NCBI RefSeq assembly: GCF_009729415.1
Contig: NZ_MPKW01000001.1
Location: 451,271 to 515,270, forward strand
Source of the DNA: Mycolicibacterium sp. CBMA 234
Lineage (GTDB): Bacteria > Actinomycetota > Actinomycetes > Mycobacteriales > Mycobacteriaceae
Direction: 5' to 3'
DNA: 64,000 bases
The translations under genes and the position numbers were made by a program. Below are positions 31,262 through 41,056 of this stretch, piece after piece. The notes under the pieces are model-generated. The model was not told the DNA's origin. It did no database searches and saw only the letters and a list, made by a program, of their open reading frames with translations. Each line of letters opens with the position of its first letter. Positions within the stretch are counted from its first letter, which is position 1.

Positions 31262-31998
31262 GATTCACTCCGTAACAGGTTGCCGCGCATGGTGATTCGG
31301 TCACCACGCAGTCGGATGTATTCGAGGTCGACGGGACGTCCGTCGTTGAGAGTCGTGAGCCGTTCGAGCATCAGAATCGCCCCTCCGGCCGGCAGCTCCA
31401 GGGTGGCGGCGGTGTGTGGGTCGGCCGAAACCGCCTCCAGCGCAATGTCCGCCGAGCCCAGCCGTTGCGCGGTGACCTGCTCGATCAGGGCGAACACATC
31501 ATTGGTCTCCAATGAGTGCTCAAGCACCGCGGCACCGATGTCGGGCACCAGGTAGGTCAGGTCCAGGCTCAGCGGCAGGTCGCCCACGTACCGGAGCCGC
31601 TCGATGAACACCACGGGCTCACCGGGATTGAGCTGCAACCGCCGTGCCACGGCGGCCGGGGCCGGCAGCTGCGTGGCCGCCCGGACCTCGTTGCGGACCT
31701 CGCCGTAGTCCTTGAAGGTTTCCTTCAGCCCGACCAGCGCGTTCAGACCGTGGTCGTATTTGCGCTGGGCCACATGGGTACCCACGCGTGGCCCGCGGTC
31801 GATCAGCCCTTCGGCCTTGAGGATGGCCAGGGCCTCGCGGACGGTGTTCCGCGAGACGGCGAACTCGGCCACCAGAGCAGCCTCGCCGGGCAAGCCGGCC
31901 GCGTAGGCGCCGTCGCGCACCTGGTGGCGCAGCACGTCCGCGACCTGGCGGGCGCGGTCGGCGCGCCGGCGCAGCGGGGTCGGTTCCGTCGTGGGCAT
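31258..31998 (-). CDS. GntR/HutC-family regulator with UTRA ligand domain
   Basis: A 246-residue regulator with an N-terminal winged helix (AALVAEFAVSRNTVREALAI, LKAEGLIDRGPRVGTHV) and a C-terminal UTRA domain (GEPVVFIERLRYVGDLPLSL, GGAILMLERLTTLNDGRPVD). ATG 31998 (MPTTEPTPLRRRADRA) is chosen; the frame is open 39 codons further up without a family match. It is the first gene of the six-gene operon and so probably controls it. The ligand is likely the transported compound or a product of it. Upstream, GACCG...CGGTC at 32005-32027 is a weak operator candidate. Confidence 0.88.
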   Translation of the reverse strand: MPTTEPTPLRRRADRARQVADVLRHQVRDGAYAAGLPGEAALVAEFAVSRNTVREALAILKAEGLIDRGPRVGTHVAQRKYDHGLNALVGLKETFKDYGEVRNEVRAATQLPAPAAVARRLQLNPGEPVVFIERLRYVGDLPLSLDLTYLVPDIGAAVLEHSLETNDVFALIEQVTAQRLGSADIALEAVSADPHTAATLELPAGGAILMLERLTTLNDGRPVDLEYIRLRGDRITMRGNLLRSES

Positions 31999-32335
31999 GC
32001 GGTTGACCGTAGGGACCCACTGCGGTCTGGTCTGCACCCTCAAATCGGGCGAACCGAGCCTACCCGTATTGCGCCGCCTCGACATCCTCGTGACCTGCAC
32101 AAATCGCCCCTGCAACAGCTATTGCGCCACCCTGAAATCGTCCGACAGATCAAATCTCGGTGATTGCTTTCCGTTGTACGACAGAGGCACAGGGGTCCCA
32201 CGAGGGCGGGTCGAAGAACGTTCGCACGGCGGATTCGTCACCGAACACACCCGACCCGCTCCCGGCATCACCTACGTCGGCAACGAAATCCCCGCGGCCC
32301 TCGGCCGATATCCCGAGGAGTTCACCTCTTGCCGT
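31999..32335. other. non-coding divergent promoter region
   Basis: About 340 bases between the divergent GntR operon and the HNH gene. No convincing gene on either strand. It must carry the promoter of the GntR operon; apart from the weak GACCG/CGGTC repeat near 32005-32027 I see no clear operator. The SOS box at its right end belongs to the HNH gene. Confidence 0.5.
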
Positions 32336-32351
32336 TCGAACATTTGTTCGA
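32336..32351 (+). promoter_or_regulatory. LexA (SOS) box upstream of the DUF222/HNH gene
   Basis: The palindrome TCGAAC-ATTT-GTTCGA is a perfect match to the mycobacterial SOS box TCGAAC(N4)GTTCGA. It ends 11 bp before the ATG at 32363, so LexA bound there would block transcription or a very short leader. Genes of the same 13E12 repeat family in M. tuberculosis are known LexA targets. Confidence 0.9.
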
Positions 32352-32362
32352 TATGATGGGGT

Positions 32363-33601
32363 ATGGGAATCGTAAGAGATCTCAGCATCGGCCTCGACAT
32401 CATCCGCGCCGTGGTCGTTCCCGACGACATGGTCGGGAACGATGCGTTGGAGGCGATGCGCGTGCTTCTTGTGCTGCGCAACGTGATTGATCATCTGGCG
32501 GCGACGGTCACCGGCGCCTTGGATCGGTGCGGGGTGGCCGCCGCGCAGGGGCGGACGCCGCGGGAGCTGCTGATGGCTTTGCGGTGTGCGCCCGCGGTGG
32601 CCGAGCGGCTGGTTCGGGTTGCGGGGGCACTGCCGCTGTTACCGACCCTGGGGGCGCACGCTGCCGATGGCGCGATCTCGGCCGAGCATGTCGACGCGAT
32701 CGTCAAGGGCATCAACCACATTCGGGCCCGTTCGCCAGGCCCAGTGGATGAGGAGGCCCAGTTCGCGCAGGTGAGTGATCTGCTGGGCCAGTTTTTCTCC
32801 GGGGCCACCCCGGCGGAGATCGGGGCTCGAGCGCGGCGTCTAGGGAACCGGGTCGCGGCCGCTGACGGTGGCCTGCCCGCCGCGGAGGACCGCTCGATCA
32901 ACACCGTCGACCATCACGTGACCACCGATGGGCGGTTGCAGGTCCGCGCGGATCTCGATGCCGAGGTGGGCGCCAAATTCGCGGCCGCCATGGAGGAACT
33001 GTCCGCACCGCGACCCGAACCCGACGGCACCCCGGATATTCGATCGGCCGGGCGACGCCGCGCCGACGCGCTCGAAACCGTGTTGGACATCGCCGCCCGC
33101 GGCGGGGACATCGCCTCGGCGCCGCGCACCCAATTGCTACTGACGGTGCCCGCCGACACCCCCGACCTAGCCGAGTTGGCGTTCATGGGATCGATCAGCG
33201 CCATGACCCTCGATCGGCTCACCTGCGACACCACGGTCACCACCGTGATCGTCGACGGTGAACAGGTGCCCCTGGACATGGGACGGGACAAACGCCTGTT
33301 CCCCGCCCATCTGCGCAAAGCCCTGTACCTACGCGACGGCGGCTGCATCAAATGCGGAGCGCCTCCCGGACGCACCCACGCCCACCACATCGTGCACTGG
33401 ACCCACGACGGCGACACCAGCCTGGCCAACGGCTGCCTACTGTGCCCGGCATGCCATGCCAACATCCACCACGACGGCTGGGACATCGTGATGGGCCTAG
33501 ACAAACACCCCCGGCTCATCCCGCCAGCCAGCGTCGACCCACACCGAAAACCGATCCCCGCCTACAACCGCCGCACCATGCGCCTTGATGCCGTCGCCTG
33601 A
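32363..33601 (+). CDS. DUF222 / HNH endonuclease-domain protein (13E12 repeat family)
   Basis: A 412-residue member of the large actinobacterial 13E12 REP family. The N-terminal two thirds are DUF222 (VLRNVIDHLAATVTGALDRC, GRTPRELLMAL, ADLDAEVGAKFAAAMEEL). The C-terminal HNH domain has the zinc cysteines CIKCGAP and LLCPACHANIHH around the core THAHHIVHWTHDGDTSLANG. It presumably cuts or binds DNA; a specific role is not established. A perfect LexA box just upstream (32336-32351) indicates induction by DNA damage. The ATG lies so close to the box that the leader must be very short. Confidence 0.9.
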   Translation: MGIVRDLSIGLDIIRAVVVPDDMVGNDALEAMRVLLVLRNVIDHLAATVTGALDRCGVAAAQGRTPRELLMALRCAPAVAERLVRVAGALPLLPTLGAHAADGAISAEHVDAIVKGINHIRARSPGPVDEEAQFAQVSDLLGQFFSGATPAEIGARARRLGNRVAAADGGLPAAEDRSINTVDHHVTTDGRLQVRADLDAEVGAKFAAAMEELSAPRPEPDGTPDIRSAGRRRADALETVLDIAARGGDIASAPRTQLLLTVPADTPDLAELAFMGSISAMTLDRLTCDTTVTTVIVDGEQVPLDMGRDKRLFPAHLRKALYLRDGGCIKCGAPPGRTHAHHIVHWTHDGDTSLANGCLLCPACHANIHHDGWDIVMGLDKHPRLIPPASVDPHRKPIPAYNRRTMRLDAVA

Positions 33602-33648
33602 ATACGCTCTGCACCTTGATAATTCAACAGTGACCGCCGCCGGTGCGG

Positions 33649-35898
33649 CTAGCTCCCCGCCGCGCTCACCGTCACGGGGATGCCGTTGAGCGCGCCGTTG
33701 CCCGACGGCTCGTCGATGAAGTCCGGCAGCGACAAAATGTTCGTGTTCACGCCGGGAGACGCGTTGGCGATCCCCAGCCGGGTACCGGGCTGACCGTGGC
33801 CCCAGCCGTGCGGCATGGACACCACGCCCGGCTTGATCGCGTCGGTCACTTCGACCGGTACGACGATTTTCCCAGCGCCAGAAGCGACTTCGGCGTTGTC
33901 GCCGTCCGCGATACCTCGCATCGCGGCGTCGCGGCTGTGGATCAGCAGGGTGCAGCGGTCACGGCCTTTCATCAGCGCGCCGACGTTGTGCAGCCACGAG
34001 TTGTTGGACCGCAGGTGCCGTCGGCTCACCAGCACCAGCTCGTCGTCGGCTCGCTTGAGCCGCGAGGCCAGCCGCGGCAGGTCGTCGAGCAGATACTGCG
34101 GCGCCAACCGAATCTTCTTGTCGGCGGTACCGAGCACCTCGGGCACCCGCGGCACCATCGGGCCGTAATTGATGCCGTCCGGGTGGGCCTTGAGTTTCTC
34201 CAGCGTCAGGCCATCGGGGTTCTCGCCGTACCGATCGCCGAACGCCGCGGTCCGCAGCGTCAGGTCGAGCATGCGCTCGGGGCCTCCGTGGTCGTACTTC
34301 TTGCGAATCTCGGCGCCGTCGAGGCCCTGGGTAAAGCACATGTAGTCGAACCAGCCGTCGTCGAGCGCGGCGATATCGACGTCCTCGGCCGGGGTGCCGG
34401 TGCACAACCCGGTCAGTCGGATCAGAATCTCCCACTCCTCCGGCGCATCCGGGTCCTCGCGGAGGAACACCGGCGGCGAATACCGCGCGAAGCTGTTGAT
34501 CGCCGCGCCCAGCAGCAGGTCCGCCGAATGCGGCTGTTCGAGCCCCGAAGGGCCGGGCAGGATGACGTCGGCGTGCCGCGTTGTTTCGTTGAGCCACAGG
34601 TCAACTGAGATCATCGCGTCCAGATTGGGCAGCGCCTCGTCGAGCTTGTCGCCACCCGGGGTGGACAGCACGGGATTGCCGGCCACCGTGATCAGGGCCT
34701 TGATCTGGCCCTCGCCGGGGGTAGTGATCTCTTCGAGCATGCACGAGACCGGTACCTGGCCCAGCACTTCCTTGGCTCCGCGGACGCGGGTCTGGTAGCG
34801 GCCGAAGTTCGGCGCGCCGTCCTCCAGGCCCGGGATGGTCTGGCCGGTGATGGTCCACGCAGTCGGGGTGGCGAACATCGCGCCGCCGGGCACGTCGAAG
34901 TGTCCCGTGACGATGTTGACGACGTCGATCAGCCAGCTCGCGAGACTGCCGAATTCCTGGTTGCAGGTACCGATCCGGCCGTAGACCACGGCCCGCGGGG
35001 TTCCGGCCAGCTCACGGGCCAGTCCCCGGATGCGCTCCGCGTCGATACCCGTTGCGGCAGCGACCCTTTCGGGTGACCACTCGGCCGCCGCCTGCCGCAG
35101 CTCGGGCACGCCGTCGAGATACTGCTCCAGCTGGCCGAGGTTGACCAGGCCTTCATCGAACACGGTGTGAATGACGCCCATCAGCAGCGCGGCGTCGGTG
35201 CCCGGCGTGATAGGCAGCCACTCATCAGCTTTGGCGGCGGTCTGAGTCTTCACCGGGTCGATGACGATCACCTTGCCGCGCTTACGGATTCCGCCGATGA
35301 TGCCCATGACGTCGGGAGCCGCCAAGAGCGATCCCTGCGAGGCAGCCGGGTTGGCGCCCATCACCACGAGCAGGTCGGTGCGCTGCAGGTCCGGCGTCGG
35401 GAAGGCCCACCAGCTGCCGTACATCAGATGCGACGACACGTTCTTGGGCCACTGGTCGATGGTGCCCGGCGAGTAGGTGATGGGCATGCCGGACAAGCCG
35501 AGCAGGATCGCGGCGTACCGCGACAGCGAAAACGAGTGCGCCAGTGGGTTTCCGGTGTAAGCCGCGACGGCACCGATGCCGTGCTTCTCGATGACCGGGG
35601 CCAGCAGTTCGGTGCAGCGCCGGAACGCGGTGTCCCAGTCGACCTCGTGCCACTGCCCGTCGACCTTGATCATCGGCCGGCGGATCCGGTCGGGATCGTG
35701 ATGCAGTGCGCCCAGCGACGCACCCTTCGGGCAGATGTGGCCCGCGCTCCACTCGTCGGCCTTGTTCGGCCGGATGCTGGCAACCTTGCCGTCTTGCACC
35801 TGAATCTCCAAGCCGCACATGGCTTCACAGAGACAGCAGGCGTGCAGATGCAGACCGTCTTCGCCGACTTCGGCGATTACTCGTGGCTCGGTTCCCAT
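33649..35898 (-). CDS. molybdopterin oxidoreductase (Rv0197-like)
   Basis: A 749-residue enzyme of the DMSO-reductase family with an N-terminal [4Fe-4S] site (C21-x2-C24-x3-C28...C56 in HICPKGA) and the molybdopterin domain (GLSGMPITYSPGTIDQWPKN, VVMGANPAASQGS, DAMISVDLWLNETTRHADVI). The C-terminal dinucleotide-binding domain includes NNSWLHNVGALMKGRD and VSMPHGWGHGQPGTRL. It closely resembles M. tuberculosis Rv0197, whose substrate is unknown. There is no Tat signal, so it should be cytoplasmic. No partner subunit or cofactor-synthesis gene is adjacent. It marks the right end of the accessory stretch. Confidence 0.9.
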   Translation of the reverse strand: MGTEPRVIAEVGEDGLHLHACCLCEAMCGLEIQVQDGKVASIRPNKADEWSAGHICPKGASLGALHHDPDRIRRPMIKVDGQWHEVDWDTAFRRCTELLAPVIEKHGIGAVAAYTGNPLAHSFSLSRYAAILLGLSGMPITYSPGTIDQWPKNVSSHLMYGSWWAFPTPDLQRTDLLVVMGANPAASQGSLLAAPDVMGIIGGIRKRGKVIVIDPVKTQTAAKADEWLPITPGTDAALLMGVIHTVFDEGLVNLGQLEQYLDGVPELRQAAAEWSPERVAAATGIDAERIRGLARELAGTPRAVVYGRIGTCNQEFGSLASWLIDVVNIVTGHFDVPGGAMFATPTAWTITGQTIPGLEDGAPNFGRYQTRVRGAKEVLGQVPVSCMLEEITTPGEGQIKALITVAGNPVLSTPGGDKLDEALPNLDAMISVDLWLNETTRHADVILPGPSGLEQPHSADLLLGAAINSFARYSPPVFLREDPDAPEEWEILIRLTGLCTGTPAEDVDIAALDDGWFDYMCFTQGLDGAEIRKKYDHGGPERMLDLTLRTAAFGDRYGENPDGLTLEKLKAHPDGINYGPMVPRVPEVLGTADKKIRLAPQYLLDDLPRLASRLKRADDELVLVSRRHLRSNNSWLHNVGALMKGRDRCTLLIHSRDAAMRGIADGDNAEVASGAGKIVVPVEVTDAIKPGVVSMPHGWGHGQPGTRLGIANASPGVNTNILSLPDFIDEPSGNGALNGIPVTVSAAGS

Positions 35899-35973
35899 TA
35901 CCCGACTGTAACGCCGTTACTGAGGCGTGGATCACAGATAGTCCCGGTGGCCGGGAGACCGGATGGACGGACG

Positions 35974-36513
35974 CTACAAAGCGTGCGAAAGCTCACGGCC
36001 GAACTGCAGCAGCCGCTGCATTTGTGCCAGCCCACCGTCGTCGACGGACTTGGTGTATCGGAACGATTCGCAGAAGAAGTCGGTATCGACCGCCGACTTC
36101 TGGCGGCTCCGGGTGACCAGCTGGGTGTACATGCGCAGCCGGACCTCGGCCAAGCGGCGAGTGCCGTCGGCCAACACCTCGAACTGGGTGGTCAGGATGT
36201 GATCGGTGATGGTGGACAACAGGATGGTCCGCACCGAGGTGTCCAGCACCCGCCGCAGCTGCTCGTCGTCGCCGCTGGCGTCGTCGTCGGCCCGCCACAT
36301 GATCAGACGTTCGCCGTCGGTGAGGACGACCTCCTGCCACACCGCGTCACCCCACGATTCCTCAGTCGCGCCGCGGGACATGATGAACGACTTGATGGCC
36401 CGGAAGTCGATGACCGATCGGAGCTGTTCGAGCGCCAGCTCCGGATCTCGCAGGTAGACCTTCGCCGCGTCCTCGACGCTCGTGTACGGCGCCCAGTCCT
36501 GCGGTTCTTCCAT
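35974..36513 (-). CDS. conserved hypothetical protein (Rv2532c-like)
   Basis: A 179-residue soluble protein, rich in charged helices, starting at ATG 36513 (MEEPQDWAPYTSVEDAAKVY). It follows nusB by 13 nt, as Rv2532c does in M. tuberculosis, and so is the distal gene of the pepQ-efp-nusB operon. Conserved-looking segments are YLRDPELALEQLRSVIDFRA and RLAEVRLRMYTQLVTRSR. No catalytic or membrane motif is visible and I do not assign a function. Confidence 0.8.
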   Translation of the reverse strand: MEEPQDWAPYTSVEDAAKVYLRDPELALEQLRSVIDFRAIKSFIMSRGATEESWGDAVWQEVVLTDGERLIMWRADDDASGDDEQLRRVLDTSVRTILLSTITDHILTTQFEVLADGTRRLAEVRLRMYTQLVTRSRQKSAVDTDFFCESFRYTKSVDDGGLAQMQRLLQFGRELSHAL

Positions 36514-36526
36514 GGCTGCTCGTCCT

Positions 36527-37015
36527 CTACTCGTCGGTGCTGCCCTGCGCCGCACCCTGCACGGCCGCAGCGGCAGCCCGGATCTGCGGCGTCACCAGCA
36601 TCACCTGGCCCAGCACGCCGTTGACGAAACCGGGTGAGTCATCGGTGGACAGCGACTTGGCCAGCTCGACCGCCTCGTCGACAGCCACAGGCTCCGGCAC
36701 GTCCGTGGCGTGCAGCAGCTCCCACACCGCGACGCGCAGGATCGCCCGGTCCACGGCGGGCAGCCGCTCCAGGGTCCACCCCTGCAAATGCGCGGAGATC
36801 AGGTCGTCGATGTGTGCCGCATGCTCGGTGACGCCGTTCGCGACGGTCACCGTGTACGGGTTCAGCACCGAGACCTCGGGGTCGCTGTCGGCCAGCGTGT
36901 TGCGCAGCTTCGCGCCCTCGGCCGCGGTGATCCCGCGCGCTTCGGCCTCGAACAGCAGGTCGACGGCGCGCTTGCGCGCCTGGTGCCGACCCTTGTCGGA
37001 GCGACGGTCAGGCAT
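36527..37015 (-). CDS. nusB: transcription antitermination factor NusB
   Basis: NusB binds boxA RNA with S10/NusE and supports rRNA antitermination. The 162-residue all-helical protein shows the family segments [19 protein letters not shown] and [19 protein letters not shown], followed by NEAV-like [14 protein letters not shown] and [12 protein letters not shown] 37015 lies 8 nt inside the efp 3' end, so the two are translationally coupled. The C terminus has an Ala/Gln-rich tail. Confidence 0.96.
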   Translation of the reverse strand: MPDRRSDKGRHQARKRAVDLLFEAEARGITAAEGAKLRNTLADSDPEVSVLNPYTVTVANGVTEHAAHIDDLISAHLQGWTLERLPAVDRAILRVAVWELLHATDVPEPVAVDEAVELAKSLSTDDSPGFVNGVLGQVMLVTPQIRAAAAAVQGAAQGSTDE

Positions 37016-37571
37016 TGACCCGACTGATGTAGCTGCTGTCGCGGGTATCCACCTTGAGCTTGTCGCCGATGTTGATGAACAGCGGGACCTGGATCTCGGC
37101 GCCGGTCTCCAAGGTGGCCGGCTTGGTGCCGGCGTTCGAGCGGTCGCCCTGCAGGCCCGGCTCGGTGTGCGCGACGACGATGTCGATGCTGACCGGGAGC
37201 TCCAGGTACAGCGGCGCGCCGTTGTGGAACGCGATCTGCACCTGCAGGTTCTCCAGCAGGAAGCCGGCCGCGTTGCCGACCAGCGCCTCGGTCAGCGGGT
37301 GCTGCTCGAAGTCCTCGGCATCCATGAAGACGAAGTCGCTGCCGTCGCGGTACAGGTAGGTGGCGTCGCGCCGGTCGACGGTCGCCGTCTCGACCTTCAC
37401 ACCGGCGTTGAAGGTCTTGTCCAGCACCTTGCCCGACAGCACGTTCTTGAGCTTGGTGCGCACGAAGGCCGGGCCCTTGCCAGGCTTGACGTGCTGGAAC
37501 TCGATGATCTGCCACAGCTGGCCCTCGATGTTCAGCACGAGGCCATTCTTGAAGTCGGCGGTTGATGCCAC
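37008..37571 (-). CDS. efp: translation elongation factor P
   Basis: EF-P rescues ribosomes stalled on polyproline. The 187-residue protein starts at GTG 37571 ([19 protein letters not shown]), giving the same length as M. tuberculosis EF-P. The frame extends upstream into the pepQ 3' end without family similarity. The tip of domain I is VKPGKGPAF with Lys32; the flanking prolines fit the actinobacterial type. The C-terminal signature is [11 protein letters not shown]. It lies between pepQ (28 nt) and nusB (overlap). Confidence 0.97.
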   Translation of the reverse strand: MASTADFKNGLVLNIEGQLWQIIEFQHVKPGKGPAFVRTKLKNVLSGKVLDKTFNAGVKVETATVDRRDATYLYRDGSDFVFMDAEDFEQHPLTEALVGNAAGFLLENLQVQIAFHNGAPLYLELPVSIDIVVAHTEPGLQGDRSNAGTKPATLETGAEIQVPLFINIGDKLKVDTRDSSYISRVNA

Positions 37572-37599
37572 GGTGGGTACTGCTCCTAGCTCTCTGTCG

Positions 37600-38703
37600 T
37601 CAGAGGATGGCCAGTTCCTTGGGGAACCGGGTAAGCAACTCAGGTGTGTGTGTCGTATCGCTGCCCACGACCAGCGTGTCCTCGATCCGGACGCCGCCCC
37701 GGCCGGGCAGGTAGACACCGGGCTCCACGGTGACCACAGAGCCAGCAAGCAGTGTACCGGCGGCAGCGGAGTTGATTCCCGGTGCTTCGTGAATCTGCAG
37801 TCCGACCCCGTGCCCCAGCCCGTGCGAGAACTGCTCGCCGTAGCCCGCGTCGGCGATGACCTGCCGAGAAGCCCGATCCACCGCCGACAGCGTCGCACCC
37901 GGCACCACGGCCTCCCGGCCCGCCCGCTGTGACGTCGCGACCAGGTCGTAGATGTCTCGCTGCCACTGCGCGACCGGCGCCAACACGAACGTCCGCGTCA
38001 TGTCGGAGTGGTAGCCGGCGACCAGGGCACCGAAGTCGATCTTCACGAAGTCGCCCGCCGCCAGCACCGCATCGGTGGGCCGGTGGTGCGGAATCGCCGA
38101 GTTCGCGCCGGTCGCCACGATGGTCTCGAACGACGGGCCGTCGGCACCGTGGTCGAGCATCCGGGACTCCAGTTCGCGGGCGACATCCTTCTCGGTCCGG
38201 CCGGCCCGTAGCCCGCCGGCCTCTACCAGGTCTTTCAATGCGGCGTCGGCGGCCTCGCAGGCCAACCGCAGGATCGCGATCTCACCGGCGTCCTTGACCT
38301 CCCGGAGCGCCTCGACCATGCCCGGCGCCCGCACCAGCTCGATGTCGCCACTGACCCGTTGCAACGCGGCGTGCGCATCGACGGTCAGGACGTGACTTTC
38401 GAAGCCGAGCCGCTTCACACCGGCGGCCACCGCCGCGCGCACGAGCTGCGGCGCACAGGCCCGCTCGATGACAATCTGGAGGTCCGGGGCCTGCTGCGCG
38501 GCCTGCGTTCGGTACCGCCCGTCGGTGGCGAGGATGGCGGTCTCCCCGTCCTTGTCCTGTTCACTGGGAATAAGCAGTGCGGCGTTGGATCCGGTGAATC
38601 CAGACAGATAATGCACGTTGACCAGGTCAGTTACCAGAATTGCGTCCAGTTCGGCGGCCGCCAGATGCCGACGCAGAATGTGGCGCCGGTGGGAAATTGT
38701 CAC
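37600..38703 (-). CDS. pepQ: M24 metallopeptidase, Xaa-Pro aminopeptidase/prolidase type
   Basis: A 367-residue cytoplasmic dinuclear-metal peptidase that cleaves X-Pro bonds. Metal ligands are visible in order: two Asp in [19 protein letters not shown], His in [16 protein letters not shown], Glu in [10 protein letters not shown] and Glu in [10 protein letters not shown]. The N-terminal creatinase-like domain has [15 protein letters not shown]. The GTG start at 38703 gives an almost leaderless transcript. Pairing of pepQ with efp is common in actinobacteria and fits a role in proline-rich peptide turnover. Confidence 0.93.
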   Translation of the reverse strand: MTISHRRHILRRHLAAAELDAILVTDLVNVHYLSGFTGSNAALLIPSEQDKDGETAILATDGRYRTQAAQQAPDLQIVIERACAPQLVRAAVAAGVKRLGFESHVLTVDAHAALQRVSGDIELVRAPGMVEALREVKDAGEIAILRLACEAADAALKDLVEAGGLRAGRTEKDVARELESRMLDHGADGPSFETIVATGANSAIPHHRPTDAVLAAGDFVKIDFGALVAGYHSDMTRTFVLAPVAQWQRDIYDLVATSQRAGREAVVPGATLSAVDRASRQVIADAGYGEQFSHGLGHGVGLQIHEAPGINSAAAGTLLAGSVVTVEPGVYLPGRGGVRIEDTLVVGSDTTHTPELLTRFPKELAIL

Positions 38704-38736
38704 GATATGTGACGCTACTCGCTACGCTGTCACCTC
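38704..38736. promoter_or_regulatory. 33-bp divergent promoter pair, probably leaderless
   Basis: The two start codons face away from each other with only 33 bp between. On the plus strand TACGCT (38723-38728) lies 8 nt before ATG 38737; on the minus strand TAGCGT (38717-38712) lies 8 nt before GTG 38703. Both fit the TAnnnT -10 pattern and would give transcripts starting at or next to the start codon. An inverted GTGAC/GTCAC pair (38709-38713, 38729-38733) flanks them. Confidence 0.5.
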
Positions 38737-39276
38737 ATGAGTAAGTGGTTGCTGCGCGGAGTTGCCTTTGCGGCGTTGATGGTGATCGTTCGATTGCTGC
38801 AAGGCGCAATGATCGGAGTCTGGGAAAAACAGTCCTTGATGATCAGCATCACTCTGGTTGTCCTGTACTTCGTCGCCGCCTTCGTGTGGGGACTGCTCGA
38901 CGGCCAGAGCGATGCCAAGGCCCAGCCCGACCCTGATCGCCGCGAAGACCTGGCCATGGTGTGGCTGGTCGGCGGCCTGTTCGCGGGCATCATCAGCGGC
39001 CTGGTGTCCTGGATCATCGGCCAGGTCTACGACAACATCTACGTCGACTCCCTGCTCTCCGAGGTCACGACGTTCGCGGCGTTCACCGCGCTGATCGTGT
39101 TCGTGGGCGGCGTCTGCGGTGTCGCGCTCGGCCGCTGGCTGATCGACCGCCACGCTCCGCCGGCCCCGAAGCACGACCACGCCGGCGCCGGTGAGCGCGC
39201 CGACACCGACGTCTTCGCCGCTGTGACCGCCGAGCAGGCCGGCCCGACCGCCGAGCAGAACGAAACGCAGTCCTAA
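38737..39276 (+). CDS. B-4DMT-type four-helix membrane protein (Rv2536-like)
   Basis: A 179-residue membrane protein with four predicted helices (WLLRGVAFAALMVIVRLL, LMISITLVVLYFVAAFVWGL, WLVGGLFAGIISGLVSWIIG, AFTALIVFVGGVCGVALG) and a polar Ala/Glu/Asp-rich C-terminal tail. It resembles Rv2536, which sits at the same place between pepQ and the aro genes, and the B-4DMT transporter family. Function is not established. It is transcribed away from pepQ and ends before a strong bidirectional terminator. Confidence 0.85.
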   Translation: MSKWLLRGVAFAALMVIVRLLQGAMIGVWEKQSLMISITLVVLYFVAAFVWGLLDGQSDAKAQPDPDRREDLAMVWLVGGLFAGIISGLVSWIIGQVYDNIYVDSLLSEVTTFAAFTALIVFVGGVCGVALGRWLIDRHAPPAPKHDHAGAGERADTDVFAAVTAEQAGPTAEQNETQS

Positions 39277-39287
39277 ACCACCAACGC

Positions 39288-39328
39288 AAAAAGTCGCGGC
39301 CAGTCACCAGACTGGCCGCGATTTTTTT
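39288..39328. terminator. strong bidirectional terminator before aroB
   Basis: A 12-bp perfect stem (TCGCGGCCAGTC / GACTGGCCGCGA) closes the loop ACCA. AAAAAG on the left and TTTTTTT on the right extend the stem and act as U tracts on both strands. It separates the convergent membrane-protein gene and aroB. Confidence 0.92.
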
Positions 39329-39340
39329 GGCTGATTGAGG

Positions 39341-41052
<1,712 letters not shown>

Positions 41053-41056
41053 TGAT

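Noticed and set aside
32005..32027. GACCG/CGGTC inverted repeat as the GntR operator
   Set aside because: Arms of only 5 bp, common in such GC-rich DNA, and not the usual GntR half-site pattern; mentioned only as a weak candidate.
32363..33601. DUF222/HNH gene as part of an intron, intein or insertion element
   Set aside because: No terminal repeats, target duplication, intron core or split host gene around it; it is a stand-alone gene with its own SOS box.
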